From an uncultured Eggerthellaceae bacterium (GTDB lineage Bacteria > Actinomycetota > Coriobacteriia > Coriobacteriales > Eggerthellaceae), in assembly GCA_944321455.1 (NCBI GenBank), contig CALULI010000006.1, positions 248,001 through 312,000 on the forward strand: 64,000 bases of DNA, read 5' to 3'. Positions within the stretch are counted from its first letter, which is position 1; each line of letters opens with the position of its first letter. The notes beneath the pieces are model-generated. The model ran no database searches and had not been told where the DNA came from. It saw nothing but the letters and a program-made list of their open reading frames with translations. The position numbers were made by a program, and so were the translations under genes. This document shows positions 44,740-54,273 of the stretch, one piece after another.

Positions 44740-45867
44740 TTAATCTTCGTAAAGATCTGCAGCCTCTTCAAGCTGATTGATGATATCAATGCTCTGAGGA
44801 CACATGTCTTCGCAGGTGCCACACTGAGTGCAGCGCGAAGCAGGACCTGCAGCGGTCTGCCATGAGTACAGTCCCTTTACGAACTCATGGTTTTCTGTCA
44901 TCTTTTCAAGATTCATCAAGCTCAAAATCTCAGGAATCTTAACGCCTGCAGGGCAGTCCTTTACGCAATAGCGGCATGCGGTACACGGAATGGTACCCAC
45001 ACTTTTCAGCGCCTCAATAGCGTCATCAATTGCTTTCTTTTCGGCATCCGTGAAAGGCGCGTTGGCCTTGAAGTCCGCAACGTTTTCTTTCACCTGGTCA
45101 AGGGTGGACATGCCAGAAAGCACCGCAATTACGTTAGGCAGGTTGTAGCAGAAACGATATGCCCATGAAGCCAAACTCTTGTCAGGATCAACTGCCTTCA
45201 GTACCTCTACTGCGCGCTCTGGCAGCTCAACCAAACGGCCACCGCGAGCAGGCTCCATAATCACAACAGGCACGTTGTGCTTTTGAGCAACTTCCATGCA
45301 CTTGCGCGACTCAACCACAGGATCGTCCCAGTCCAGGTAGTTAACCTGCAACTGAACAAAGTCCATGTCGGGGTGAGCTGTCAGCAATTCGTCAAGAACG
45401 TCGGCGCCGTCATGGATGGAAAAGCCAACATTTTTGATAAGGCCTTCCTCTTTCTTCTGACGGGCAAATTCCCACATGTCGTATTCGTCAAACTTGACGG
45501 TACGGTTGCCACCAACATTGTGCAGAAGATAGAAGTCAACGTAGTCAACACCAAGACGCTCAAGTGAAGTAGCCAAGTTACTCTGCGCGGATTCCTTGTC
45601 AGGCTGAGCCCAGGCTAAGCACTTAGTTGCGATGGTGTAGGATTCGCGTGGATAGCGATCAACCAGCGCTTCTTTAAGCGCGGTTTCCGAAGCGCCATCA
45701 TGATAGACATACGCCGTATCAAAATACGTGCAGCCTGCTTCCATAAACACATCAACCATCTGCTTAAACTGCTCGATGTCGATAGCCGTTGGATCATCAG
45801 GATTGGTCTGCGGAAGGCGCATGCAACCAAAGCCTAGTTTAGGCGTAGCTTCAAGATCAGATCTCAT
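44740..45867 (-). CDS. Aldo/keto reductase with ferredoxin-type iron-sulfur domain
   Basis: A 375-residue protein. Residues 1-270 form an aldo/keto reductase barrel (FDTAYVYHDGASETALKEAL; ATKCLAWAQPDKE; VGFSIHDGADVL). Residues 285-345 hold two cluster motifs: CTACRYCVKDCP and CTQCGTCEDMCP. Such AKR-ferredoxin fusions are common in anaerobes and act as oxidoreductases of unknown substrate. GGGGGA site. Confidence 0.92.
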   Translation of the reverse strand: MRSDLEATPKLGFGCMRLPQTNPDDPTAIDIEQFKQMVDVFMEAGCTYFDTAYVYHDGASETALKEALVDRYPRESYTIATKCLAWAQPDKESAQSNLATSLERLGVDYVDFYLLHNVGGNRTVKFDEYDMWEFARQKKEEGLIKNVGFSIHDGADVLDELLTAHPDMDFVQLQVNYLDWDDPVVESRKCMEVAQKHNVPVVIMEPARGGRLVELPERAVEVLKAVDPDKSLASWAYRFCYNLPNVIAVLSGMSTLDQVKENVADFKANAPFTDAEKKAIDDAIEALKSVGTIPCTACRYCVKDCPAGVKIPEILSLMNLEKMTENHEFVKGLYSWQTAAGPASRCTQCGTCEDMCPQSIDIINQLEEAADLYED

Positions 45868-45949
45868 GGTGATAGTTCCCCCTTATTCCATACAAACTGG
45901 AATCATTTTAAAGGGTGAAGTTTAATTCAGGTCAAGAAGTTTTTTAGAT

Positions 45950-46630
45950 CTACGCTTGAGCACCATATTGTTCGTAGTAGGCATCCAGCGCACCCTTGAT
46001 AGCGTCATCAATCACAACGCGACCTTGGCATTCGCGGTTGTACAGGTAGTCGGTCACTTCCTGCATGGTAACAATGGCTGCCGTGGGGAAACCGTAACGC
46101 TCGGACACTTCGTCAAGCGCACACTTAACGCCGCCCTTGCCCACTTCCATGCGGTTGAGCGAAACCATCAAGCCCTTAACCTCAACATCTGCCTGGGATT
46201 TCAGGATAGGATACGTCTCTTCAATAGACTTACCCGAAGTTGTAACGTCTTCAACCATAATGACGCGATCGCCATCATTGAGGTTGCTGCCCAGCAAAAT
46301 GCCTGTATCGCCATGATCTTTAACCTCTTTGCGGTTAGAGCAATAGCGAACTTCTTTGCCGTAGAGTTCATGAATGGCCATCGTGGTTACAACGCTCAAC
46401 GGAATGCCCTTATAGGCAGGTCCGAATACCACGTCAAAATCAAGACCAAAGTTATCGTGAATAGCACGCGCATAATACTGGCCTAAACGATGGAGCTGAT
46501 CGCCCGTCACGTAGGCACCTGCGTTCATAAAGAAAGGCGACTTGCGTCCGCTCTTCAGCGTAAATTCGCCAAACTTAAGCACTTCGCTTTCCACCATGAA
46601 TTCGATAAATTCCTCTTTGTATGCTTCCAT
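45950..46630 (-). CDS. pyrE: Orotate phosphoribosyltransferase
   Basis: Makes OMP from orotate and PRPP. 226 residues. PRPP motif VIMVEDVTTSGKSIEET (near residue 125), substrate loop YCSNRKEVKDHG, and FTLKSGRKSPFFMNAGAY near the start. GAAAGG site. It stands alone, with no other pyrimidine gene here. Confidence 0.95.
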   Translation of the reverse strand: MEAYKEEFIEFMVESEVLKFGEFTLKSGRKSPFFMNAGAYVTGDQLHRLGQYYARAIHDNFGLDFDVVFGPAYKGIPLSVVTTMAIHELYGKEVRYCSNRKEVKDHGDTGILLGSNLNDGDRVIMVEDVTTSGKSIEETYPILKSQADVEVKGLMVSLNRMEVGKGGVKCALDEVSERYGFPTAAIVTMQEVTDYLYNRECQGRVVIDDAIKGALDAYYEQYGAQA

Positions 46631-46878
46631 GAGGGGCCTTTCTCTTGATAAAACTTCCCTGACACTCTGAACAGGGGCATGTCATACCGTATCTATTATG
46701 CGACACGCGTCATGCAGCACGATGCTGTATGCTTGATTTACTATTGTGCCAGAAAATGCGAAGCGCTGGCATATGAAGCGGAAATTGAGCAGCGCTGGCA
46801 TATGAATGCGGCGCTGATGCGCCCATACGAGGCAATGCGCACATGTGCTGCTGCACATAAGCGGAAGAAAGGGACGTC
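46631..46878. repeat. Gap between pyrE and panE with 29-base direct repeat
   Basis: AGCGCTGGCATATGAA is repeated exactly at 46762-46777 and 46791-46806, and a third, weaker copy (GGCGCTGATGCGC) follows. Nothing else is clear. Confidence 0.65.
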
Positions 46879-47790
46879 ATGGAAACAATCTCAACAGCTA
46901 TTGTAGGAAAAGGAGCTCTTGGGCTTTTGTATGCCGACATCATCACCACACACGATCCTAAACATGAGGTCTTTTTCGTCATGGACAACGCCCGCTATGA
47001 GCGCCACCGCAACGAACATGTTGTTATCAATGATGTTCCCTGCACCTTTACCACGCTTCCGCTTGATCAGGCTAAAAAGGCAGACCTGGTGCTGGTTGCC
47101 ACCAAAACCACGGGACTTATAGATGCGCTTGATATCATCGAGCCGCTCCTTAAACCTGACACACTTGTGGTGTCAGTGCTCAACGGCATTACGAGCGAAG
47201 AGTACCTTGCGCAGCGCTTCGGCTGGGATCGCGTTGTTCCCTGCGTAGCTCAAGGCATGGACGCTATGCGCTTTGGATCCACCATGACCTATTCGCAGTT
47301 AGGTGCGCTCCACATTGGGCGCTTTGAACAAACGTCCGCCAAATCCTATGAGCGTCTGCGCGCGATGTTTGATGTTTTAGGGATTCCCTCTGTGGAGGAA
47401 GCTGACATTCGCTACCGCATGTGGGCCAAGTTCTTGCTTAACGTTGGTCTTAACCAAACGTGCGCGGTATACAACTACACGTATGCTGACGTGCTTAAAG
47501 AAGGCGAAGCCAACCGCGTCATGATTGCCGCAATGCGCGAAGTGCTGGCGCTAGCCCAAGCAGAACAGGTTGCCCTAACCGAAGCGGAACTTAATCACAT
47601 GGTTGGCTTAATCAGCACGCTTGACCCACAGGCTACGCCATCTATGGGGCAAGATCGCATCAATCATAACCTTTCAGAAGTTGACGAATTTGCAGGAGAA
47701 GTTATCCGACGCGCCGAAAAGCACCACCTTTTGGTGCCTACCAATCGCTATCTCTATGACTGCATGAAGCGCATTGAAGCGCAGTACTAG
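46879..47790 (+). CDS. panE: Ketopantoate reductase (PanE/ApbA family)
   Basis: Family reduces ketopantoate to pantoate with NADPH. GKGALGLLYADII is the dinucleotide loop; the C-terminal domain has KFLLNVGLNQTCAVYNYTYADVL with the family KxxxNxxxN pattern (Lys and Asn). 303 residues. The pair with panF in this window would fit pantothenate supply, but this family also includes other reductases. Ends overlapping the next gene by four bases. Confidence 0.82.
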   Translation: METISTAIVGKGALGLLYADIITTHDPKHEVFFVMDNARYERHRNEHVVINDVPCTFTTLPLDQAKKADLVLVATKTTGLIDALDIIEPLLKPDTLVVSVLNGITSEEYLAQRFGWDRVVPCVAQGMDAMRFGSTMTYSQLGALHIGRFEQTSAKSYERLRAMFDVLGIPSVEEADIRYRMWAKFLLNVGLNQTCAVYNYTYADVLKEGEANRVMIAAMREVLALAQAEQVALTEAELNHMVGLISTLDPQATPSMGQDRINHNLSEVDEFAGEVIRRAEKHHLLVPTNRYLYDCMKRIEAQY

Positions 47791-49037
47791 CGCTTACGGA
47801 TAGGCTTTTTACCCCAATAGAAACGAATAAAGCGCTTCTTGAGTGGGTTTACATGTCCCACTAAATCAAGCGTTGCCTTAGCCACATCATCTGCTGAATG
47901 AGGACGGCGAATAACGGATGCCTTCTTGATCATCCTTTGCAGCAGGCTTGGTTCGTTGTCTACCCTATCAAGTTCGCGAATTAATTGTTCGGTTGTTTCT
48001 ACATGAACCGCTGCACCAATTTCAACCACGGTGGAGGTGTTTGCACGCTCCTGCCCAAACGATTCGCCAACCAAGACCACGGGCAAGTGAGCACAGATGC
48101 ATTCGGTAACGGTCAGACCGCCTGACTTGGTAACAGAAAGATCCGCCGCTGACATGAGCGCAGCAATGTTTTCCACATAATTAAACACCGTTGCATTCGT
48201 GATGTTGTACGCGTCAAATTCGCGCTGAACGCGTGCGGCATATTCGTCATCAGCGCCCGCCATAAAGGCGAAGTGCATCTGCGGATACATGGACAGATGC
48301 GGAATAATTTTGTCCACCACGTCACGAAAACGCAGGTAGGGTTCACGATACTTGGCACCCGCCATAACCAAAACCACAATTTTGTCCTGCGGAAGACCAA
48401 AGCTTTGCAACACATCTGCACGGTCATACTCTTGGGTGAAACCACGACGCACCGGAATGCCCGTTACCATAATTTTTTCTTCAGGAACGCGACGCGGCAG
48501 CAGTTCTGACTTCATCATTTCATCAGCAGCACAAAACAGATCCGCTTCCCGATGAGGCCAAAGGCCTTCGGTGCCATAGTCAGTAGGAACGCACACCACG
48601 GGGAATGCTTGCTGAGTCAGCATGCGCGCCGCAATGGCTTCGTTAGCAGCCACAATGTGCGTGGCAACAATAGCGATAGGATGGCGCTGTTCAACCATTT
48701 TGGTGAAGCGCGAAAACATCAAAGGCGACCACGCATAGCCGCCGCCCCACAAAAGGCGTCCCGTCAAAACGTAGTGCCACGTAATGTCATACACGCGACG
48801 ACCAATGCCCGTAAACAAATTGACGGTTGTTTCTCCGTTGAAGCGAATATAGCCATAGTCAAGAATATCGACCACTTGAATTTCGGCGTTAGCAGGCAAA
48901 GCAGGATGCACGCCGCGCAAGGACTCCATAGCTTGAGCCACCGCTTGAGCCGCGCTGCGATGTCCTGAGCCAACCGAAGCATGTGCCACGATGACCAAAG
49001 GACGTTGCGAATTGCTTTGTTGGATTGTATCTGTCAT
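47787..49037 (-). CDS. MGDG-synthase-like/diacylglycerol glycosyltransferase
   Basis: Family GT28-like: N-terminal domain HASVGSGHRSAAQAVAQAM and C-terminal sugar-nucleotide domain with SAADLSVTKSGGLTVTECICAHLPVV. 416 residues. Members make mono- or diglycosyl diacylglycerol or lipoteichoic anchor lipids; which sugar is used cannot be seen. ATG 49037 follows GGAGGA at a long distance. Confidence 0.85.
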   Translation of the reverse strand: MTDTIQQSNSQRPLVIVAHASVGSGHRSAAQAVAQAMESLRGVHPALPANAEIQVVDILDYGYIRFNGETTVNLFTGIGRRVYDITWHYVLTGRLLWGGGYAWSPLMFSRFTKMVEQRHPIAIVATHIVAANEAIAARMLTQQAFPVVCVPTDYGTEGLWPHREADLFCAADEMMKSELLPRRVPEEKIMVTGIPVRRGFTQEYDRADVLQSFGLPQDKIVVLVMAGAKYREPYLRFRDVVDKIIPHLSMYPQMHFAFMAGADDEYAARVQREFDAYNITNATVFNYVENIAALMSAADLSVTKSGGLTVTECICAHLPVVLVGESFGQERANTSTVVEIGAAVHVETTEQLIRELDRVDNEPSLLQRMIKKASVIRRPHSADDVAKATLDLVGHVNPLKKRFIRFYWGKKPIRKR

Positions 49038-49062
49038 GCGGTGTAAAAATCCTCCGCCTTAT

Positions 49063-49144
49063 GCCTTAGTGGCGTTTCTGCCTTAGTGCCGTTTTCCCTA
49101 ATGGCGTTTCTGCCCCAAAGGCGTTTTGCCATAATGGCGTTTCC
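49063..49144. repeat. Five degenerate ~16-base tandem repeats
   Basis: Units GCCTTAGTGGCGTTTCT, GCCTTAGTGCCGTTTTC, CCTAATGGCGTTTCT, GCCCCAAAGGCGTTTT, GCCATAATGGCGTTTCC step by 15-17 bases. They start 26 bases before the glycosyltransferase gene and so lie in its leader or promoter. Confidence 0.85.
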
Positions 49145-49256
49145 CTTTTTGTATTAAGCCTGCTTGCGGCTTTAACCGTACTCCATACGATAGCAAACCT
49201 TGCGCCATCTGCCACCAAGGCGTAAACAAACGGTTTAATCTGTTAGAAACGCGTCA

Positions 49257-49295
49257 ACAAAAAAGGCTCTTTCTACACAATGCAGAAAGAGCCTT
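49257..49295 (-). terminator. Rho-independent terminator of the lactate permease gene
   Basis: AAGGCTCTTTCT and its complement form a 12-base stem (9-base loop) followed on the minus strand by at least six T. Confidence 0.88.
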
Positions 49296-49342
49296 ACGTG
49301 ATTCAGAAGAGTATGAAGCCGCCAGCTTAGCTTTGCACGCCC

Positions 49343-51022
49343 TTATGCAGGAAGGATGAAGCCAAGAATCGAAGACTGAGCAAATACCAGCAAGCACAGC
49401 GCAGCCAGGAAGCCCAAACTCCAAGGAAGAACTGCCTTGAACAGCGTGGATTCCTTTTCGCTGGTAGCGCCCGCTGCAATAGCCAACGACTGAGGCGAAA
49501 TCATCTTGCCAACAACACCACCCATGGTGTTTGCTGCCAGGAACAAGTCAGGCGTGGTATGAGCAAGCGAAGCGTTTGCATTTGCTGCTTCGTACTGCAA
49601 GCTGGAGAACAGAGCGTTTGCCGACGTGTCCGAACCAGTAACTGCCGTACCAACCCAGCCAAGAACTGGCGAAAGGAACGCGAACAATCCGCCCGTGCCT
49701 GCCAAGAACTGACCAATAGAAATGGTCTGACCAGAGAAGTTCATAACGTATGCCAAACCAAGAACCAGGAGAATAGTCAGGGCAGAATAGCGCATGCTGT
49801 AGGCGGTAACCGCAATCTCACGAAATGATGCACCAATGGAAAGCTTATATTCGCCCTTCGCATTAAAGATGCAGTAGATAACCGTCACAATAATGCCTGC
49901 AATCAGAAGCAGTGAACCAGGGTTGGACAGCCAATTAAACGTGAACGTTGTTCCTGGATCAGCGCCTGCAGCGTTCAAGACGTTGCCCGCCAAGCCTGGC
50001 CATGGAATCTTGATGTCCACGCTGGAAAGCAGTGTTGGAATACCCAGCTTAGCAATAGCGAATACCACTACAACAATGACGTAAGGAAGCAGCGCCATCC
50101 ACGTGCGAGCAGGCGTCAACTTAACTTCTTCCATTTCTTCCAGTGGAGGAACGCCAAAACGCTCACGAGCTTCCGCAACACCGCGAGGCTTCCAGAAGTG
50201 CATGAACACCACGATAACGCCCAGAGAAACCAGCGCAGCAACAACGTCAGTAAGCTCGTAGGCGAAGTGCGTTGAGCACCACCACTGAGTTACCGCAAAC
50301 GAAGCGCCCAACACAAGCGCAGGCACCCAACAATCACGAATGCCCTTCTTGCCGTCCAGCACGCCGAAAACCATCAAAGGAACAATCAGCGCGAAGAAAG
50401 GCGCCTGAACACCAACAATAGCTGCTACGTGTTCGGACGTCTGTGCCGCCAAGACAGCATCGCCACCAGCAACCATGTTGCCAGCCGTAATGATAGGCGT
50501 TGCAATAGCGCCGTATGCAACAGGTGCCGTGTTAGCAATCAGGACTGCCATTGCCGCACGCAAGGGCTTAACGCCCAAAGCCAGCAACATAGTTGCCGTA
50601 ATAGCAATAGGCGCACCAAAGCCAGCTAATGCTTCCAGCAAAGCGCCGAAACAAAACGCAATTAACACGGCCTGGATACGAATATCGCCGCCACCGATGA
50701 TGTCAAAGAAGCGACGAAGGTCTTTGAAGCGACCAGAAATAACAGAAATGCGGTAGAACCATACCGCCATCAAAATGATGAAAACAATAGGGAATGCACC
50801 ATAGGCAATACCCTGCGTTGCCGAAAGAGCCGCCAGATGAGCAGGCATCTGAAAACCGAAAATAGCAACTAACAATGCAGCGATCAACGCCACCAAAGCA
50901 GAAATATGAGCCTTAGCCTTAAGTCCCACCAGCATAACGAAAAACGTCACCAGCGGAATACAAGCAACTAATGCTGAAAGCCCAAGATTACCTGCAACAG
51001 GACCAATTGATGCTTGAAACAT
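49343..51022 (-). CDS. lctP: L-lactate permease (LctP family)
   Basis: 559 residues with about 13 helices. Family passages: GALLEALAGFGAPIAITATML, GVVGKMISPQSLAIA and FNWLSNPGSLLLIAGIIV. Moves lactate with protons. AAGGAG site. No lactate dehydrogenase or LldR-type regulator lies next to it; the next gene upstream is an SDR. Confidence 0.93.
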   Translation of the reverse strand: MFQASIGPVAGNLGLSALVACIPLVTFFVMLVGLKAKAHISALVALIAALLVAIFGFQMPAHLAALSATQGIAYGAFPIVFIILMAVWFYRISVISGRFKDLRRFFDIIGGGDIRIQAVLIAFCFGALLEALAGFGAPIAITATMLLALGVKPLRAAMAVLIANTAPVAYGAIATPIITAGNMVAGGDAVLAAQTSEHVAAIVGVQAPFFALIVPLMVFGVLDGKKGIRDCWVPALVLGASFAVTQWWCSTHFAYELTDVVAALVSLGVIVVFMHFWKPRGVAEARERFGVPPLEEMEEVKLTPARTWMALLPYVIVVVVFAIAKLGIPTLLSSVDIKIPWPGLAGNVLNAAGADPGTTFTFNWLSNPGSLLLIAGIIVTVIYCIFNAKGEYKLSIGASFREIAVTAYSMRYSALTILLVLGLAYVMNFSGQTISIGQFLAGTGGLFAFLSPVLGWVGTAVTGSDTSANALFSSLQYEAANANASLAHTTPDLFLAANTMGGVVGKMISPQSLAIAAGATSEKESTLFKAVLPWSLGFLAALCLLVFAQSSILGFILPA

Positions 51023-51147
51023 AGAACCCTCTCCTTTTTACGAACAAGAAGAGATACTACGTCAGAGCACCATTGATCCTGTTGAAATTAACGGCAGACG
51101 CACCGAATAGGTGCCTTTTGTACAAGATTTGACCCGTACAGGCGCTT

Positions 51148-51990
51148 TTACTCGTCAAACGAACAATCGCGCAAACGGTCACGATACGGCTGAATTGCTT
51201 CAACCATTTGTGCGAATTTGCGCTCGTATTTCTTGACCGCATCGCGCCCAATAGGCAGCCACAAAGGCAGCGGATCTTCGGAAGAAACAATGTCATATAC
51301 AACTGCTGCAGCCTTTTGTGGATCACCATATTGCAGGTGATTGTGGCTCAAACAGTAGTCCATAGCACCACGAGCAGGGGTTCCATCGTAGGCATCAATC
51401 GTGTGTTCAGGGGTGCGAATGGAAGATCCGTCAAAGAAGTCCGTGCGGAACATGCCAGGTTCTACCACCATTGATTCAATGCCGAAAGGCTTCATTTCTA
51501 ACGCAAGTGCTTCGCTCATAGCGGCAACCGCAAACTTGGTTGCATCGTAGGCAGATCCACCAGGATCGCATGCAAAGCTTGCCATGGAACCCATAAAGAC
51601 CACGCGGCCTGATTCTTGAGCGCGCATGTGAGGCAAAACCGTGCGGGTCAGCGACATACCGCCAAAGAAATTTGTATCAAAAAGCGCACGAACTTCGGCA
51701 TCGCTTACTTCTTCGAGCGCACCAAAGATGCCGTATCCTGCATTGTTGAGCAGCACATCAATGCGACCAAAACGATCCAACACAGCCTGCACCGCTGCAT
51801 CAATTTGCTCCTGCTTGGTTACATCTAAAGACAGCGGCAGCAAATTTTCGTGTTCACCTAATGCGGCAGTCACCGTTTCAGACTTACGCGCCGTTGCCGC
51901 AACCATGCAACCCTCTTCAAGTGCACGCTGCGCAAATGCCTTACCAAATCCGCGGCTTGCTCCTGTAATAAACCAAACCTTTGTACCCAT
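51148..51990 (-). CDS. Short-chain dehydrogenase/reductase
   Basis: About 280 residues from ATG 51990, which follows AAGGTG. NAD(P) site TGASRGFGKAFAQRA, NNAGYGIFGALEE, catalytic Ser in VFMGSMASFAC and Tyr-Lys in YDATKFAV. The classical 'SDR-oxidoreductase of unknown substrate' family; long C-terminal part suits a bulky substrate. An open frame extends to 52173 over a 21-base repeat array and is probably not translated. Confidence 0.88.
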   Translation of the reverse strand: MGTKVWFITGASRGFGKAFAQRALEEGCMVAATARKSETVTAALGEHENLLPLSLDVTKQEQIDAAVQAVLDRFGRIDVLLNNAGYGIFGALEEVSDAEVRALFDTNFFGGMSLTRTVLPHMRAQESGRVVFMGSMASFACDPGGSAYDATKFAVAAMSEALALEMKPFGIESMVVEPGMFRTDFFDGSSIRTPEHTIDAYDGTPARGAMDYCLSHNHLQYGDPQKAAAVVYDIVSSEDPLPLWLPIGRDAVKKYERKFAQMVEAIQPYRDRLRDCSFDE

Positions 51991-52003
51991 GCCGTTCACC
52001 TTC

Positions 52004-52066
52004 TTATTCTTGTTTGTCGAGCTCTTATTCTTGCCTGCCGTGCTCTCATTCTTGTTCGCCGTGCGC
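52004..52066. repeat. Three 21-base tandem repeats upstream of the SDR gene
   Basis: Units TTATTCTTGTTTGTCGAGCTC, TTATTCTTGCCTGCCGTGCTC, TCATTCTTGTTCGCCGTGCGC in exact 21-base register. If the longer frame were translated they would encode 7-residue Asn/Lys repeats. Confidence 0.85.
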
Positions 52067-52126
52067 ATCCACGTTTGAGGCACTAGCTCTTGTGTGGCGC
52101 ACCGTGTTGTCGCCGACGCAGCAGAG

Positions 52127-53656
52127 CTACTTAAGCCCAACCGATTCACCGTTGAGATCCATTGAATCCTCAAGATATTCTCTCATGGGCTCAGGACCAA
52201 CATCTTCTAGCTGATTGCTTTCCACATGCCAACATTCGGTAGGAGGCATGCCTTCAATAGTCTCAGACACAAACACGGGATTCTTGCCTGCTTTTTTCTG
52301 CGCCGTAAAGTCGTCCAACGCTTTGAACGCCCACTTGCCCAGCAAAAAGATTGCTATCAAGTTCACTATGGCCATGAATGCCATGGTGATATCGGCAAAG
52401 TTCCATGCAAGCGTAAAGTTGTTCAAGCAGCCAATCATGATGGCAATCAGGCACGTAATGCGGAAGATGGTCAGCACCACATTGCTCTTCGTGATAAAGC
52501 GGATGTTGCCTTCCGCATAGAAGTAATTACCAATCAAGCTGGAGAATGCGAAGCAGAAAATGGCGAACGTAACCACATGGATGCCAATTTCGCCAATGGA
52601 GGAATTAATAGCCATCTGCACCAATGGCATGCCGTTAAGATCGCCAAAGGTTCCGCCTTGTTTCACAAAGAAAATCAAAACAATGAAAGCAGAGCAGGTG
52701 CAAACGAGCATCGTGTCAATGTAGACCGAAAGCGTCTGGACCAGACCTTGCTTGCAGGGATGCGATACGCTTGCCGTTGCCGCAGCGTTTGGTGCAGAAC
52801 CCATACCTGCTTCGTTGGAGAACAAGCCGCGCTTGATACCCAACACAATTACCGAACCAGCAAAGCCACCAAAAATGGATTGGAAGTCAAACGCTGACTG
52901 GAAGATATACAAAAATGCTTCAGGAAGCAGATTGATGTTGGTGATGGTAATAAACAAACCCAGCGCCAAGTACGCAAGCGCCATCACAGGAACCAAAACC
53001 GAAGAAATAACACTGATGCGCTTAGAGCCACCAAAGATAACAAAGGCGGTCATAACAATAAGCACCAGGCCCAGCGCAAAAGCCGTGCCGTTGGTGGCAT
53101 AGTCAGGAATGTAATACTCAAGCGCGCTTGCCATGTTGTACGCCTGCAGGCCGTTGAAGCCATACGCATAGCAGATAATCAGCAACACGGCGAAGATAAT
53201 GCCTAGCCAACGCTGGCCTAAGGCCTGTTCAATGTAGTAGGCAGGACCACCGCGGAATTCGCCATCTTTACCGCGCACTTTCCAAATCTGTGCCAAGGTG
53301 GATTCCACAAATGCCGAAGCCGCACCAAAGAGCGCCATCAGCCACATCCAGAAGATAGCGCCAGGACCGCCAAGCGCCACCGCCGTTGCAATGCCTGCAA
53401 TGTTGCCCGTGCCAACGCGCGATGCGGTGGAGACCATCATTGCCTGAAACGATGAAATGGACTTCTTGCCAGGAACATGCTTCTTTTCAAAGAGCTGCGT
53501 AAACATGTCCTTGATGTAGCGAATCTGCACAAAGCGTGTGCGAATGGTGAAATAAATTGCCACAAAAACAAGTAAGAATACCAAGATATAGGTATACAGG
53601 AAGTCATCAACGGCTCCCGTAATAGAGATAAGTGTTGCCGACAAATCTTCGGTCAT
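52127..53656 (-). CDS. Alanine/glycine:cation symporter (AGCS family)
   Basis: 509 residues, about 10-11 helices. Family signatures: GTGNIAGIATAVALGGPGAIFWMWL (about 80-105), FRGGPAYYIEQALGQRW and SNEAGMGSAPNAAATA. Sodium- or proton-driven uptake of alanine or glycine. ATG 53656 with AAAGGAG eight bases before. Divergent from a MerR regulator. Confidence 0.93.
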   Translation of the reverse strand: MTEDLSATLISITGAVDDFLYTYILVFLLVFVAIYFTIRTRFVQIRYIKDMFTQLFEKKHVPGKKSISSFQAMMVSTASRVGTGNIAGIATAVALGGPGAIFWMWLMALFGAASAFVESTLAQIWKVRGKDGEFRGGPAYYIEQALGQRWLGIIFAVLLIICYAYGFNGLQAYNMASALEYYIPDYATNGTAFALGLVLIVMTAFVIFGGSKRISVISSVLVPVMALAYLALGLFITITNINLLPEAFLYIFQSAFDFQSIFGGFAGSVIVLGIKRGLFSNEAGMGSAPNAAATASVSHPCKQGLVQTLSVYIDTMLVCTCSAFIVLIFFVKQGGTFGDLNGMPLVQMAINSSIGEIGIHVVTFAIFCFAFSSLIGNYFYAEGNIRFITKSNVVLTIFRITCLIAIMIGCLNNFTLAWNFADITMAFMAIVNLIAIFLLGKWAFKALDDFTAQKKAGKNPVFVSETIEGMPPTECWHVESNQLEDVGPEPMREYLEDSMDLNGESVGLK

Positions 53657-53813
53657 ATATACACTCCTTTCGGTATTGAGCAATCTCAAATTCTACCAGA
53701 GAAGAAGAGGATGCTATAATTGCGCTACGATAAACCTGGCTTAAGATTTATGTGGTGCACGCCCTTACACCACACGGATTTTGTCTACTATGGCACGCGT
53801 AAAGGACTCAATC

Positions 53814-54263
53814 ATGGCTTATTCAATTGGAGAAGTTGCAAAAATTACGGGACTGCCCGTATCTACCTTGCGCTACTACGATCGCAACGGCCTGATCCCC
53901 AGCCTGGAGCGCAGCCAAGGCGGCACGCGAACCTTTACCGACCAAGAAATTGAAACCATTCGCGTTATTGAGTGCTTAAAATCTACGGGCATGCAACTTA
54001 AAGACATCAAGCAATTCATGGCGTGGTGTTCCGAAGGTGACAGTACCATTGATAAACGCCTTGCCATGTTTCAAAATCGCCTTCAAGAAGTTGAAGAACA
54101 GATGCGCGATCTTCAGCACGTGAAAGATATTGTCCGTTTTAAGTGCTGGTACTATCAGACGGCAAACGAAGAAGGCACCACAGAGCGCGTCGATCATGCT
54201 CCTTTAAGTGATATTCCTGAAGAGTATCGCCAGGCTGCAGCCTATTTGCGCAACCAAAACTAA
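53814..54263 (+). CDS. MerR family regulator
   Basis: A 149-residue protein with YSIGEVAKITGLPVSTLRYYDRNGL (winged HTH), a coiled coil near 80-110 and a short C-terminal part with a single Cys in KCWYYQT. The size fits AdhR/NmlR-like regulators sensing aldehydes or redox stress, but that is weak. ATG 53814 with AAAGGAC. TATAAT at 53715-53720 may serve it. It is convergent with feoAB and divergent from the alanine symporter. Confidence 0.88.
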   Translation: MAYSIGEVAKITGLPVSTLRYYDRNGLIPSLERSQGGTRTFTDQEIETIRVIECLKSTGMQLKDIKQFMAWCSEGDSTIDKRLAMFQNRLQEVEEQMRDLQHVKDIVRFKCWYYQTANEEGTTERVDHAPLSDIPEEYRQAAAYLRNQN

Positions 54264-54273
54264 CGCTTTGCCC

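Larger units (their letters stand above)
49038..49342. other. Gap between glycosyltransferase and lactate permease genes
   Basis: Contains five copies of a ~16-base repeat (49063-49144) and the permease terminator (49257-49295). No gene. Confidence 0.7.

Noticed and set aside
52067-52173. Longer start for the SDR gene (extending to 52173)
   Set aside because: The ATG at 51990 has a ribosome site and starts at the usual place before the NAD(P) motif; the extension overlaps the end of the symporter gene.
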